64,000 nt of DNA from Paenibacillus periandrae (GCF_022458865.1 NZ_JAJNMU010000017.1:1-64000); one strand, 5' to 3'. Positions 34,405-43,682 are shown, counted from the first letter of the stretch. A program made the numbers and translations. The notes: generated from the letters alone by a model not told the origin.

Positions 34405-35361
34405 ATGAGCGGAAATAGTAAAAATGAGCATTTGTCAAAAGAGAGCTTTCTGGAGAGGGTAGCACGGATGTACTACGTCCTTGGCATGAGCCAGCAGGAA
34501 ATCTCTGTGCAGCTAAATATCGGAAGATCTTCGGTTTCCAGATTCTTAAATGAGGCGAGGGAAAGAGGGATTGTACAAATCCAAATTCGTTCCGACCTAG
34601 ACAGCTGTCGGCATGAGCCCTTGGAACGCAAACTTACCAAGCTGTACGGCTTGAAGGACTGCGTAGTGTTTCGGGGCGATCAAGGAGCAAACCCTTTTGA
34701 GGCCATGGCGACTCAATATCTGGATTCCGTACTGCCCTCACACGGGGCCATTGGGCTTGGGTGGGGGAAGACGCTGAACGCAATCGGCACCCAGCTGCAT
34801 CTGTGCGATTCGCGTCCGGGGCTGAAGGTTTATCAGCTGATAGGCGGTTTTGGTGCCAAGGAAGATCAGATTCCTGCCTCCTCGATCATTCAGATGTGGG
34901 CTCAAGCGCTTCGGGGCAAAGCTCATTTGTTTCCAGCACCTGCGATTGCCGGCAGCGCTGAAAGCAAGGAAAGCTTTATGAAGGACCCGAGCATACAGGA
35001 GATCATGCTGGAAATCCGCAAAATGGAAACGATTGTGTTCAGTATTGGCCACGCTGGTGAAGATTCCACCTTATTGGCGTTAAATCTGGTATCCGGTTTA
35101 ACCTATGAGGAGTTAAGTGGAGCCTCTGTAGGAGAGATTCTGTTTCATTGCTATGACAAGCAGGGCAAGTTCTCCCTTCCACGCATCAGCGAAAGGGTCG
35201 TAGGCACCTCGACGGAAGATTTGATGAATATCGAGTTGCGTATTTGTGTGGCGCAAGGCGCGCACAAGGTGCAAGCTATAAGCGGTGCTTTGCAAGGAAA
35301 GCTGCTGAATGTGCTGATTACAACGGAAGAAACGGCATTGCAGGTACTTGAACTCAAATAA
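34405..35361 (+). CDS. SorC/DeoR-type sugar-binding transcriptional regulator
   Basis: A 318-residue regulator: N-terminal helix-turn-helix (MYYVLGMSQQEISVQLNIGR, then SSVSRFLNEARERG) followed by a sugar-phosphate-binding effector domain with GLGWGKTLNAIG and QLIGGFG, typical of the SorC group. ATG 34405 is preferred by family length; a TTG at 34366 is an alternative. It lies between mtlD and a glycerophosphodiesterase gene and likely controls this polyol region, with a phosphorylated sugar as effector. Confidence 0.9.
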   Translation: MSGNSKNEHLSKESFLERVARMYYVLGMSQQEISVQLNIGRSSVSRFLNEARERGIVQIQIRSDLDSCRHEPLERKLTKLYGLKDCVVFRGDQGANPFEAMATQYLDSVLPSHGAIGLGWGKTLNAIGTQLHLCDSRPGLKVYQLIGGFGAKEDQIPASSIIQMWAQALRGKAHLFPAPAIAGSAESKESFMKDPSIQEIMLEIRKMETIVFSIGHAGEDSTLLALNLVSGLTYEELSGASVGEILFHCYDKQGKFSLPRISERVVGTSTEDLMNIELRICVAQGAHKVQAISGALQGKLLNVLITTEETALQVLELK

Positions 35362-35394
35362 ATCCAATAAATTGATATTTAAGGAGATATTATT

Positions 35395-36123
35395 GTGAAA
35401 ATTAAAGGTGTTGCTCACCGGGGCTATCCGGTCAAATATCCGGAAAATACACTATCCTCCTTTCAAGCTGCTGTTGATTTGTCTTTTACGCATCTGGAGC
35501 TTGATGTTCATTTGAGTAAAGACGGTATTCCAGTCCTTATGCATGATTATTCGATTGAGCGGATGACGGATGGTAAGGGCTTTATCCGTGATTATACCTT
35601 GGATGAGCTTAAGTATTTCCGCGTTAAGGAAGTAGAAACGATCCCGACCTTAGAAGAAGCATTGAACCTGCTTAAGGGTAAAATATCGATATTGGTAGAA
35701 GTGAAGCAATGTGGCGAATTTTATTCCGGAGTGGAAGAAAAGACACTGGAGATTATACGCAAAACGGACACATTGGACCAGTGCAGAATCATTGGTTTCG
35801 ACCATTTTTCAATTGCCAAGACAAGACAGCTGGATAAAGATATTAGATTGGGCATTATCGCTAGTGGCAGTATGCCTTACGTGTTTCCGTTTATGGAAGA
35901 AGTCGACTGTGACTTTTTGGGTGTACAGCTTCGCTTCATGACACCGCAATATTCACAAATGATGCAAGAGCGGGGCATTATTTCCGGGCCTTGGCCCGTC
36001 GATACGTTAGCTGATATGGAGCTTATCGCTGCCAAATACCCAACGGATCTGATCACGACAAATGAACTGGAGCGTTGGGCCGAATTTTATCGCAACCATC
36101 CCGAGCTGCATGTAGGTGTATAG
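35395..36123 (+). CDS. glpQ: Glycerophosphodiester phosphodiesterase family protein (first copy)
   Basis: A 242-residue cytoplasmic TIM-barrel enzyme starting with GTG 35395 after AAGGAG. The catalytic elements are visible: VAHRGYPVKYPENT (H and R, E), LELDVHLSKDG (E and D) and VLMHDYSIERMTDG (second H). It cleaves glycerophosphodiesters or similar polyol phosphodiesters to a polyol phosphate and an alcohol. It follows the SorC gene by 33 bases. No signal peptide, so the substrate must be imported, which fits the Ugp-type importer downstream. Confidence 0.9.
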   Translation: MKIKGVAHRGYPVKYPENTLSSFQAAVDLSFTHLELDVHLSKDGIPVLMHDYSIERMTDGKGFIRDYTLDELKYFRVKEVETIPTLEEALNLLKGKISILVEVKQCGEFYSGVEEKTLEIIRKTDTLDQCRIIGFDHFSIAKTRQLDKDIRLGIIASGSMPYVFPFMEEVDCDFLGVQLRFMTPQYSQMMQERGIISGPWPVDTLADMELIAAKYPTDLITTNELERWAEFYRNHPELHVGV

Positions 36124-36154
36124 CACTTTATTCTACTTTATTTTCACATAATAG

Positions 36155-36196
36155 AAAAAACGGAACAACAAGCTTCTGCTTGCGGTTCCGTTTTTT
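36155..36196 (+). terminator. Rho-independent terminator
   Basis: AAAAAACGGAAC at 36155-36166 pairs with GTTCCGTTTTTT at 36184-36195, with ACAAGC/GCTTG nested between. It ends the sorC-glpQ transcript. Confidence 0.88.
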
Positions 36197-36402
36197 TGTG
36201 TAAGTCAGGAATGAATCAGGTTCCTGTTACAAGAGCATCTTTGTAAAAGATGTTGGCGTGGCGTCAGCAGACCGTTCTTCATATCGATATTGACGGTTGT
36301 CCGGTCCGCTCCCACTACCGGGGCGTACTTGGTAATGGACGAGTCCGTATTGACCATTTTCATTTTACTTCAAACCACAAAAGATGCCCAATCAATTGTT
36401 TT

Positions 36403-36424
36403 CATGTGGACATATGTCCAAATT
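36403..36424. promoter_or_regulatory. Perfect 14-bp palindrome before the DeoR-type gene
   Basis: TGGACATATGTCCA at 36407-36420 is an exact palindrome flanked by AT-rich bases, about 165 bases upstream of the start at 36586. It resembles the palindrome before mtlD and may be a shared operator of the region. Confidence 0.45.
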
Positions 36425-36585
36425 TACTAAACATTAATTTATTTCAATTGTTGCGGCATTGCCCTTCATTCAAAGATGAAGTAAAATGATTAACAATGGA
36501 GTCTGTAAAACGGACATAAAAACTCACAAAATAAAGATTCTTTGATGGGATATCACAATAATAAGCATAGGGTAAGGTGGTAAAT

Positions 36586-37380
36586 GTGGAAAACAATACA
36601 TCCAGGAGAGTGGAGACCTTAGCGGGTAATGATCGAAAAAAAGAAATTGTGAATCTGCTGGAAGAATTGGGTGTAGTCCGCGTATCTGATATGAGCAAAA
36701 GATTCGGGGTTACGGAGGAAACGATTCGCCGTGATCTGGAACGGCTTGAGAATGAAGGCTCACTGCTTCGTACACATGGCGGCGCTGTGCTTAACCGTAA
36801 AGAAGGCCCGGAGCTCCCTGTACTGCAGCGGGAATTGGTGCAAGCGGAAGAAAAAAGGGCCATAGGCGAGTACGCGGCCTCCTTGGTTAAGGACGGGGAT
36901 GTGATAGCCCTTGATGCCAGTACGACCTGCCTGCAAATGGCCAGATACTTTCCAAACAAAGAGGTTACGGTTATCACCTACTCCATTCCCATAGCTTACG
37001 AGCTGATCAAAAAAACAAATATCCAAATATTTTTGATTGGTGGTTATCTGGATAGGCATTCGTTAGGCAATACCGGTACTCCAGCCGAGAAAATGCTGGA
37101 TGGCTACCATGTGGACAAGTTCTTTTTCTCTTGCCAGGGCTTTGATTTGCAAAGAGGGATCAGCGAGCCCTATGAAGCACATGTACAATTAAAAAAAAGC
37201 ATCGCCTCCATTTCGGACCAGCTGATTTTATTGGCAGACAGCAGTAAGTTTCAAAGAAAATCCTTAGTCCGATTAATAGGGCTGGAGGAAGTAAGCATGC
37301 TTGTCACCGACAATCATATGCCAGTTGAAGCCTTACAAGAAATGGATTCAAGTGACATCAATGTCGTAGTAGTCAGCTAA
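36586..37380 (+). CDS. DeoR-family transcriptional regulator (GlpR/FruR-like)
   Basis: A 264-residue repressor. The helix-turn-helix (VSDMSKRFGVTEETIRRDLE, then LENEGSLLRTHGGAV) is the classical DeoR signature, and the C-terminal sugar-phosphate domain has VIALDASTTCLQMARYF and LADSSKFQRKS. GTG 36586 follows AAGGTGG; GTG 36577 is an alternative. It stands before a pentulose-phosphate epimerase, a broken kinase and the Ugp importer, and likely represses them until a sugar phosphate accumulates. Confidence 0.9.
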   Translation: MENNTSRRVETLAGNDRKKEIVNLLEELGVVRVSDMSKRFGVTEETIRRDLERLENEGSLLRTHGGAVLNRKEGPELPVLQRELVQAEEKRAIGEYAASLVKDGDVIALDASTTCLQMARYFPNKEVTVITYSIPIAYELIKKTNIQIFLIGGYLDRHSLGNTGTPAEKMLDGYHVDKFFFSCQGFDLQRGISEPYEAHVQLKKSIASISDQLILLADSSKFQRKSLVRLIGLEEVSMLVTDNHMPVEALQEMDSSDINVVVVS

Positions 37381-37410
37381 GCATCGCCTCCTTCATATAA
37401 TTCTGTATTA

Positions 37411-37443
37411 AAAAGAAATCAATCTGTGATTGGTTTCTTTTTT
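37411..37443 (+). terminator. Rho-independent terminator
   Basis: AAAAGAAATCAATC at 37411-37424 pairs with GATTGGTTTCTTTT at 37428-37441 around TGT, then T bases. It separates the DeoR-type gene from the epimerase gene. Confidence 0.82.
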
Positions 37444-37567
37444 GGTAATAATTATGTTGAAAACAAATAATATATAGTATATAATCTTCCTATTGAGTTG
37501 ATTTCGAAGAATGATTTGTTGAAATGAATAATTATGTGCTTTGAAACAGACAAATGGGGTGTGGACG

Positions 37568-38230
37568 ATGGCGATGATAGGACCCTCATTAATGTGTGCA
37601 GATTTGGGGCGTTTAATAGAATCTGTGCAAATTTTGAATCAGGGAAATGTTGATTTTTTTCATTTTGATATTATGGATGGAAGCTTTGTTCCTAATTTTA
37701 GCATGGGACCCGATATGCTGAAGACACTGCGTCCGCATACAAGCAAACCGTTTGATGTGCATCTGATGGTTGAGGAACCGGAACGATTTATAGACATGTT
37801 TGCAGATGCGGGGGCCAATATGATATCAGTCCATGCAGAGTCCAAAATCCATTTGCAAAGAGTGCTTCAATCCATTCGGGATCGAAACATTCAAGCAGGC
37901 ATAGCCCTTAACCCGTCAACTCCCCTCTGTATTTTGGATTATGTGATGGATACTGTAGATTATGTTTGTTTAATGACCGTTAATCCGGGATTTGCAGGCC
38001 AGAAATTTATTCCAAGCACGCTCGGGAAAATCGCAGATTTGAGACAAAAAATTAATGCCTCCAGTATGGATATATCGATTCAGGTTGATGGAAATATCAG
38101 CTTGGCTGCGATTCCTCAGGTTATGGAAAAGGGGGCTGACATGCTCGTATGCGGAACATCAAGTTTATTCATGCAGGGCGTGAGATTGGAGCAAGCGGTT
38201 GCAGATTTGAGGGAGTATTGCCATAAATAG
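37568..38230 (+). CDS. rpe: Ribulose-phosphate 3-epimerase family (Rpe or allulose-6-phosphate epimerase)
   Basis: A 220-residue TIM-barrel epimerase. MIGPSLMCADLG, DFFHFDIMDGSFVPN, DVHLMVEEP, VNPGFAGQKF and the QVDGNIS segment give the full set of metal and catalytic residues. ATG 37568 with GGGGTG upstream is chosen; TTG 37541 is in frame. The paralogue next to a catabolic importer is more likely a substrate-specific epimerase (for example on D-allulose-6-phosphate) than the housekeeping enzyme; this is inference from context. Confidence 0.9.
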   Translation: MAMIGPSLMCADLGRLIESVQILNQGNVDFFHFDIMDGSFVPNFSMGPDMLKTLRPHTSKPFDVHLMVEEPERFIDMFADAGANMISVHAESKIHLQRVLQSIRDRNIQAGIALNPSTPLCILDYVMDTVDYVCLMTVNPGFAGQKFIPSTLGKIADLRQKINASSMDISIQVDGNISLAAIPQVMEKGADMLVCGTSSLFMQGVRLEQAVADLREYCHK

Positions 38231-38262
38231 CCGTTCAGTTCTATAGGGAAAGGAAGTGTGAG

Positions 38263-38561
38263 GTGACGATTACTGTAGTGGGGAGCATCAATATGGATAT
38301 TGTAGCTCTAACCGATCATTATCCTGGTCATGGAGATACATTATTCGGAAATGAAATCCCGTTGATACCGTGGTAGCGGGAGATGCGTTTGCAGGTGCGT
38401 TGGCTTGTGCGATTGCTGACGGTGAAGCCTTGGGTAGCGCTGCGAGGTTTGCAACGATTGTAAGCGCTTTAAAGATAACGAAATTAGACGCTCAGGACGG
38501 TATTCCAACGATGGACGAAGTCAATGAATTTTGCGCTTCAAGAAATCTGCGACAACGATAA
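38263..38561 (+). pseudogene. PfkB-family sugar kinase (ribokinase type) with internal deletion
   Basis: GTG 38263, after GGAAGTGTGAG, begins VTITVVGSINMDIVALTDHY and continues to about residue 33, the normal start of a ribokinase. At about 38357 it passes abruptly into the anion-hole region of the C-terminus, DTVVAGDAFAGALACAIADG, in another frame, running to the stop at 38561. About 200 of 300 residues, including most of the substrate and ATP site, are missing. The frame from the start ends at a TAG at 38374. A kinase step once belonging to this operon has been lost. Confidence 0.88.
38459..38472. promoter_or_regulatory. CRE-like site upstream of the ugp operon
   Basis: TGTAAGCGCTTTAA matches the cre consensus except for A instead of C at position 13. 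It lies inside the kinase remnant, about 140 bases upstream of the ATPase start. It could bring the Ugp-type importer under CcpA control. Confidence 0.35.
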
Positions 38562-38612
38562 CGTAGAAAAGTAATGACGTTTAAAATTTTACTCATATAA
38601 GGAGGGGTCCAA

Positions 38613-39653
38613 TTGGCATCTATAGAGTTTGTAAAGGTTACGAAATCATTTGATAAGCACGATGTTATTAAAGACCTGGACTTGAAAATTGAAGATGGCA
38701 AATTTACCGTTCTGGTAGGTCCGTCAGGCTGCGGGAAAACGACACTTCTAAGAATGATTGCCGGTATTGACCCCCAGACATCCGGATCGGTGCTTATTAA
38801 TGGCAAGGACGTAACGAAGATTGCACCTGGTCAAAGAGGAGTTGCTATGGTGTTCCAAAACTATGCGATCTACCCTACGATGTCGGTGAGGGAGAACATT
38901 GAATTCGGCTTGAAAAATAACAAGGTGCCCAAAGAAGAGCGGACCCGTTTGGTGGAATCGATCAGCGCTACGGTGGGGTTGTCCGAATATCTGGATCGTA
39001 AGCCGTCGACATTATCTGGCGGTCAACGTCAGCGTGTCGCGCTGGCCCGGGCTATGGTCAAGCAGCCATCGGTATTCCTGATGGATGAGCCATTGTCCAA
39101 TCTGGACGCCAAACTCAGGGTGCAGATGCGCATTGAGCTTATCGAGCTGCATAAGAAGCTTGGCACTACATTTGTGTATGTGACTCATGATCAGGTAGAA
39201 GCGATGTCTATGGCCGATACGATCGTCTTGATGAATAAAGGGCTTATTCAGCAGGAAGCACCGCCGGATATTATGTATCGTAAGCCGGGCAACAGGTTTG
39301 CTGCGGAGTTCATCGGAGTTCCACCGATGAATATTGATGATTTGGGTGTTGATGGAATCAAATACGGATTTCGCCCGGAAAGTGCTGTTTTGTCTAAACA
39401 ACCTGGGGGACTGCACTTTTCGATCCGTGGAGTCATTGCCACCAGGGAAATGCTCGGATCTGAAACGGTTTATCAAGTAAAATATCAAAACAGCTCTTAT
39501 ATGATTAAATGCATTGAGGATCATTTCACCGTGGACCAAGAGGTATATCTGGAAGTGGCAGCCAACAAAATATTTTTCTTTGGGGCAGATGGAAACCGTA
39601 TTGGCGAGGAAGATGGACGCTTTCATGAATACATAGAAGCATTGAGAGGTTAA
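38613..39653 (+). CDS. ugpC: ABC transporter ATP-binding protein (UgpC/MsmX type)
   Basis: A 346-residue ATPase starting with TTG 38613 after AAGGAGGGG. Walker A GPSGCGKTT near residue 37, signature LSGGQRQRVALAR near 134, Walker B VFLMDEPLSNLD near 154 and the switch histidine in VTHDQVEAM are intact. The C-terminal 100 residues form the regulatory OB-fold domain of the carbohydrate-uptake CUT1 family. It energises the two permeases that follow, and might also serve LplB/YtcP systems that lack an ATPase. Confidence 0.93.
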   Translation: MASIEFVKVTKSFDKHDVIKDLDLKIEDGKFTVLVGPSGCGKTTLLRMIAGIDPQTSGSVLINGKDVTKIAPGQRGVAMVFQNYAIYPTMSVRENIEFGLKNNKVPKEERTRLVESISATVGLSEYLDRKPSTLSGGQRQRVALARAMVKQPSVFLMDEPLSNLDAKLRVQMRIELIELHKKLGTTFVYVTHDQVEAMSMADTIVLMNKGLIQQEAPPDIMYRKPGNRFAAEFIGVPPMNIDDLGVDGIKYGFRPESAVLSKQPGGLHFSIRGVIATREMLGSETVYQVKYQNSSYMIKCIEDHFTVDQEVYLEVAANKIFFFGADGNRIGEEDGRFHEYIEALRG

Positions 39654-39657
39654 TCGC

Positions 39658-40536
39658 ATGGATAAAAAACTAATATGGAGTAAACTCCGTCCTTATCTCA
39701 TGGTTTTGCCTGCCATGATAGGTATTTTTACCTTTGTCATTTACCCGATGCTGCATTTGATTTATTTAAGCCTTTTTAAATATAACCTGATGAATAAAGC
39801 TAAAAGTACATTCATTGGCTTAGACAATTACAAAGAGGTCTTCCTGCGTGAAGATTTTTACAAAGCATTGGGCAATACGTTTGTTTACACCATTGGTGTT
39901 GTCGCGTTGACGATGATTGTATCACTGCTTTTTGCTGTATGGCTTAGCAAACAAAGCAAGTTTAACAGCATCGTGCAAGCTGGCTTATTCACGCCGCATA
40001 TCATCTCTATTGTGTCAATTGCTCTTGTGTGGCTTTGGCTGATGGAGCCCAACCTGGGTTTTCTCAACTTTGTTTTAAAAGCCCTTGGTCTACCGACATC
40101 ACAATGGCTGCAGAGCTCTAAGACAGCAATGATCTCCGTCATTATTGTATCGGTATGGCACAGTGTAGGTTATTATACTTTGATCATAGTGGCCGCTCTC
40201 CAAAGCATACCGCCAAGCATCTATGAGGCAGCCGAGCTGGATAATGCGAAAAAGTTTAAGGTATTTTACAAAATAACATTACCCTTAATTTCACCGCAGC
40301 TGTTTTTCATCTTAATCATTATGACGATTGGTTCTTTTAAGGTATTTGATACTGTTAGAATCATGACAGGCGGAGGACCTAATAACGCAACCAGTACATT
40401 GGTTTATTACATTTATAGCTTTAGAACGACGAATATTGGTTTTGCTTCCGCAACGGGAGTTGTGCTGATGGCCATTATTGGGATTCTTACATTTATCTAC
40501 TTCCGCTTGCTTTCCAAAAAGGTTCATTATCAATAA
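39658..40536 (+). CDS. ugpA: ABC transporter permease (UgpA type)
   Basis: A 292-residue membrane protein with six predicted spans, starting four bases after the ATPase gene. RPYLMVLPAMIGIFTFVIYP is the first span; the EAA loop, YEAAELDNAKKFKVFYKITL, lies near residue 187; TGGGPNNATSTLVYYIY near 240 is a feature of the glycerol-3-phosphate/sugar permease A group. It forms the pore with the next gene product. Confidence 0.9.
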   Translation: MDKKLIWSKLRPYLMVLPAMIGIFTFVIYPMLHLIYLSLFKYNLMNKAKSTFIGLDNYKEVFLREDFYKALGNTFVYTIGVVALTMIVSLLFAVWLSKQSKFNSIVQAGLFTPHIISIVSIALVWLWLMEPNLGFLNFVLKALGLPTSQWLQSSKTAMISVIIVSVWHSVGYYTLIIVAALQSIPPSIYEAAELDNAKKFKVFYKITLPLISPQLFFILIIMTIGSFKVFDTVRIMTGGGPNNATSTLVYYIYSFRTTNIGFASATGVVLMAIIGILTFIYFRLLSKKVHYQ

Positions 40537-40572
40537 TACCTGGATTACCCAGAGAAAGGGGGTTGACGATTC

Positions 40573-41403
40573 ATGACATTTGAACTAAAGCACCTGTGGT
40601 CGACATTAAATACGTTACTTAAATTAGCAGCTCTTGCGATTTTCGTTTTTCCATTCTTATGGATGATTTCCACGTCGCTACAGACTATTCAGGAGACCTT
40701 GGCGATACCTCCGACTATGATTCCGGCAATACCTCAATGGATTAATTTTGTGACGGCGATGAATTCGGGCCCATTTTTGACTTATGCCCAGAACTCGATT
40801 ATCGTCACTCTTTCCATCATATTATTGCAGTTTGCTGTGATGATACCGGCTGCCTATGCTTTTGCCAAATATAAATTTGTAGGTAAAGAATTCTTGTTTG
40901 CTATGGTACTCTTGGCGTTTATGATTCCTGGTCAAGTAACCTTCATCCCTGTCTATCTGATGCTCGCTGATTGGGGAATGATCAAAACCTTATTGCCGCA
41001 AATTATTCCGTTCATGTCCAATGCATTTGGTATCTTCCTTTTACGCCAATATTTCATGCAGACTCTTGAAGAAATTATTGAATCGGCTAAATTGGACAAT
41101 GCTTCCGAGTTCAAGATTATTTGGAAAATTATGATTCCGATGTCCATGCCAGCATTGGCAACGATCGCACTATTCAGTTTTGTGAGTCATTGGAATGATT
41201 ACTTCTGGCCGCTCGTGATGACAGACTCAAACCCGGTTCGTCCACTGACACTCGGAATCGCGATGTTAAGAGAGACAGAAGGTATCAGTAACTGGCACAC
41301 TATAATGGCGGGTAACGTTGTCTTGGTAGTCCCAATTCTGCTCGTTTATCTGATTTGTTCCAAACAGATTGTCAAGGCATTTGTTTATTCAGGGATTAAG
41401 TAA
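40573..41403 (+). CDS. ugpE: ABC transporter permease (UgpE type)
   Basis: A 276-residue membrane protein, six predicted spans, starting at ATG 40573 after AGAAAGGGGG. First span LAALAIFVFPFLWMISTSLQ; the EAA loop IIESAKLDNASEFKIIWKIM near residue 175; the HWNDYFWPLVM segment is common in MalG/UgpE permeases. Partner of the UgpA-type permease. Confidence 0.9.
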   Translation: MTFELKHLWSTLNTLLKLAALAIFVFPFLWMISTSLQTIQETLAIPPTMIPAIPQWINFVTAMNSGPFLTYAQNSIIVTLSIILLQFAVMIPAAYAFAKYKFVGKEFLFAMVLLAFMIPGQVTFIPVYLMLADWGMIKTLLPQIIPFMSNAFGIFLLRQYFMQTLEEIIESAKLDNASEFKIIWKIMIPMSMPALATIALFSFVSHWNDYFWPLVMTDSNPVRPLTLGIAMLRETEGISNWHTIMAGNVVLVVPILLVYLICSKQIVKAFVYSGIK

Positions 41404-41453
41404 ACAATTAATCTCTTCCGAATAATAGTGAACACAAAAAGGGAGGAAGAAAA

Positions 41454-42791
41454 ATGAAGAATAAAAATATGACAATGCTTATGGCATCCACGATGCTGAT
41501 TGGTGCACTTGCAGGCTGCAGCTCAGCACCTGCAGCAACTGGAACAACCGGAACAACCGGAACTACGGGAACTACTCCGGCACCTGCAGCAACGCCGGCA
41601 AAGGCAGGCAAGACGACGATTCAATATTGGCATTCCATGGGAGGGGCAAACGGTGAATTTACAGATGCGATGATCAAGCGTTTTAATGCCTCCCATCCCA
41701 ATATTGAGGTTGTTGGAACCTTCCAGGGTGGGTATGATGAAGTGGTTACCAAGCTTCAACAGGCAGCAGCAGCGGGTTCAGCACCGGATGTTACTATGCT
41801 GGAGCGTTCTTTCGTACAGTTGTTTGCAGATGCGGACGTGCTGGAAGATTTAACACCGTATTTAAAAAAATCAAATTTAAGCATGGATTACTTTGTTGCC
41901 GGTCTGATGGGTCACTCCACCTTTAATAAGAAATTGGTAACACTGCCTTTGAACCGTTCCACTCCGATCATGCATGTTAACAAAACGATGCTGGATGAAA
42001 TGGGACTGAAGATTCCTACCACTTGGGAGGAACTGAAAACGGTCACCAATGCGCTTGTCATTAAAGATGGCAGCGGTTATAAACGCCAAGGTATAACTAT
42101 TCCGTTTGATGATTGGTATCTCCAAGGGATGATAACCCAGTCTAAGAGCAGATTCTTTAGTGAAGATGGCACTAAAATGGAATTTATTGATGCTGGAGTA
42201 GGAAACAAAGTATTTAGTTATCTGAAAGATCTTCAAAAAACAGGAGCATTGTTCTACCCTCCGACTCAGGATTCAGGAAATATTGCTAACCAGATGTTCA
42301 CTGAAGGTAAGGTCGGTATTTTATACCAATCAACAGGTAGTATTGGCGGATTACAAAAAAATGTGAAATTTGATTATCAGACCGCCTTCCTACCTAAAAA
42401 TGAAGTATTCGCCACTCCAACCGGTGGAGCGAACGTCGCGATGTTTGCTTCTTCCAAAAACAAAGATGCTGCATGGGAGTTCTTGAACTGGTTGATGACG
42501 GATCCTCAAGGCGGACAGCAGTTCGTAATTGACACAGGTTACCTGCCTTTCACGAAGAACATGGTAGAATCCAAAGAAATTAAAGAGTTGTTTGCGAAAG
42601 AACCGAATCGCAAGGTGGCCTATGATCAGCTTCAATACGGCATTGACACCAATAAGCACTTGGCATGGACGCCAATTATTCAAGAGTTCCGTTCTACTAT
42701 GGAAGCGATTATGTATGATAACAAAGATATTAATACGACTCTGGCTACATTCAAAACAGCAGCCGAAAAACTTTTGAAGAGTACTAAGTAA
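41454..42791 (+). CDS. ugpB: Extracellular solute-binding lipoprotein (UgpB type)
   Basis: A 445-residue lipoprotein with lipobox LAGC near residues 19-22, then an Ala/Pro/Thr/Gly linker containing three to four direct TGT repeats. The binding fold begins at TTIQYWHSMGGANGEFTDAM, the typical start of UgpB proteins, with PDVTMLERSFVQLFADADVL near residue 115. ATG 41454 follows GGGAGGAAG. UgpB proteins bind sn-glycerol-3-phosphate or glycerophosphodiesters, and two phosphodiesterase genes nearby support a phosphodiester ligand here. Confidence 0.9.
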   Translation: MKNKNMTMLMASTMLIGALAGCSSAPAATGTTGTTGTTGTTPAPAATPAKAGKTTIQYWHSMGGANGEFTDAMIKRFNASHPNIEVVGTFQGGYDEVVTKLQQAAAAGSAPDVTMLERSFVQLFADADVLEDLTPYLKKSNLSMDYFVAGLMGHSTFNKKLVTLPLNRSTPIMHVNKTMLDEMGLKIPTTWEELKTVTNALVIKDGSGYKRQGITIPFDDWYLQGMITQSKSRFFSEDGTKMEFIDAGVGNKVFSYLKDLQKTGALFYPPTQDSGNIANQMFTEGKVGILYQSTGSIGGLQKNVKFDYQTAFLPKNEVFATPTGGANVAMFASSKNKDAAWEFLNWLMTDPQGGQQFVIDTGYLPFTKNMVESKEIKELFAKEPNRKVAYDQLQYGIDTNKHLAWTPIIQEFRSTMEAIMYDNKDINTTLATFKTAAEKLLKSTK

Positions 42792-42820
42792 CCTTTTCAG
42801 AACCCACAAGGCCTTTCAGG

Positions 42821-42870
42821 AAAGCAGACAGACCGAGTTGGAGCTTATCCATTCGGCCGTCTGCTTTCTC
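42821..42870 (+). terminator. Terminator or attenuator between ugpB and the second phosphodiesterase
   Basis: AAAGCAGAC at 42821-42829 pairs with GTCTGCTTT at 42859-42867, with CCGA/TCGG nested inside, and is followed by a short T-rich stretch. Partial read-through would lower expression of the downstream gene. Confidence 0.7.
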
Positions 42871-42914
42871 TATGCTTAAATAGCTAGATCATATAAGAAA
42901 GGGATGCAGCCCAC

Positions 42915-43682
42915 ATGCTAGAACGTCTTGTAAATAGTCCTTCCATTAATATTGTCGGACATAGAGGATATAAATCTGCTTACCCGGAAAATACACTTCT
43001 TGCTTTCCAGAAGTCACTGGAGATGGGGGTAGATGTTCTTGAATTTGATCTGCGTTTTTCCAAGGATAAGGTCATCATGGTTATCCACGATGAAACACTG
43101 GATCGCACAACCAATGGCTCGGGCAAAGTGAGTGACTATACGATGGCAGAGCTTCAACAACTGGATGCTGGAGGATGGTTCGGCAAACCATTTGAGGGGC
43201 TCAAGATACCAACCTTTGAGGAGCTGTGCCAGCTGTTGGCCTCATATCCCGATACTCTGCTAAATGTAGAAATTAAACCAAGCAGTCAAGCCAAGGAAAT
43301 TGCCGATCTAGCTATTGAAAAATTGGGAAAATATGGATTTTTATCACGTTGTATATTTACTTGTTTTGATGCAGAGATCATTACTTATATTTACGATACT
43401 TACGAATTGAGAACACAAGGCTTTCCTGAAGAGCTTATGTCAAACTTCGTTACAGGTAAAGAAGGTACCTACTCTAAAATGTGGTCAATAGGTATCAGTT
43501 TGAAATTGTTAACTCCTGCATTAGTTAAAGAGTTTCAGGAAATGGGTCTTCTTGTCGGTTGCTGGAGTACGGATAATGAGCAACAGGTTTACTATGCGCT
43601 GGGATGCGGTGTTACTTTGCTAACCTGCAACGATCCACAAGCAGCTATGCATGTTCGCCAGCAAATGGGTGGCATTCGGTAG
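42915..43682 (+). CDS. glpQ: Glycerophosphodiester phosphodiesterase family protein (second copy)
   Basis: A 255-residue cytoplasmic enzyme starting at ATG 42915 after AGAAAGGGATGC. Catalytic elements: VGHRGYKSAYPENTLLAFQ, VLEFDLRFSKDK and MVIHDETLDRTTNGSGKV; the metal-binding VEIKP follows near residue 118. It is closer to the general GlpQ pattern than the copy at 35395, so the two may use different phosphodiesters. It is the sixth gene of the run starting at ugpC if the terminator is leaky. Confidence 0.93.
   Translation: MLERLVNSPSINIVGHRGYKSAYPENTLLAFQKSLEMGVDVLEFDLRFSKDKVIMVIHDETLDRTTNGSGKVSDYTMAELQQLDAGGWFGKPFEGLKIPTFEELCQLLASYPDTLLNVEIKPSSQAKEIADLAIEKLGKYGFLSRCIFTCFDAEIITYIYDTYELRTQGFPEELMSNFVTGKEGTYSKMWSIGISLKLLTPALVKEFQEMGLLVGCWSTDNEQQVYYALGCGVTLLTCNDPQAAMHVRQQMGGIR

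Larger units (their letters stand above)
36124..36585. other. Intergenic region with terminator and palindrome
   Basis: No gene is convincing in these 462 bases. It holds a terminator at 36155-36196 and a palindrome at 36403-36424 before the DeoR-type gene. A 79-codon frame at 36250-36489 lacks a ribosome site and family features. Confidence 0.6.

Noticed and set aside
36250..36489. 79-codon open frame on the plus strand between glpQ and the DeoR gene
   Set aside because: No ribosome site, odd composition, and it covers the palindrome that looks regulatory.
41408..41759. Minus-strand frames rich in valine, glycine or cysteine opposite the ugpB start
   Set aside because: Their odd composition comes from the repeat linker of ugpB read backwards.
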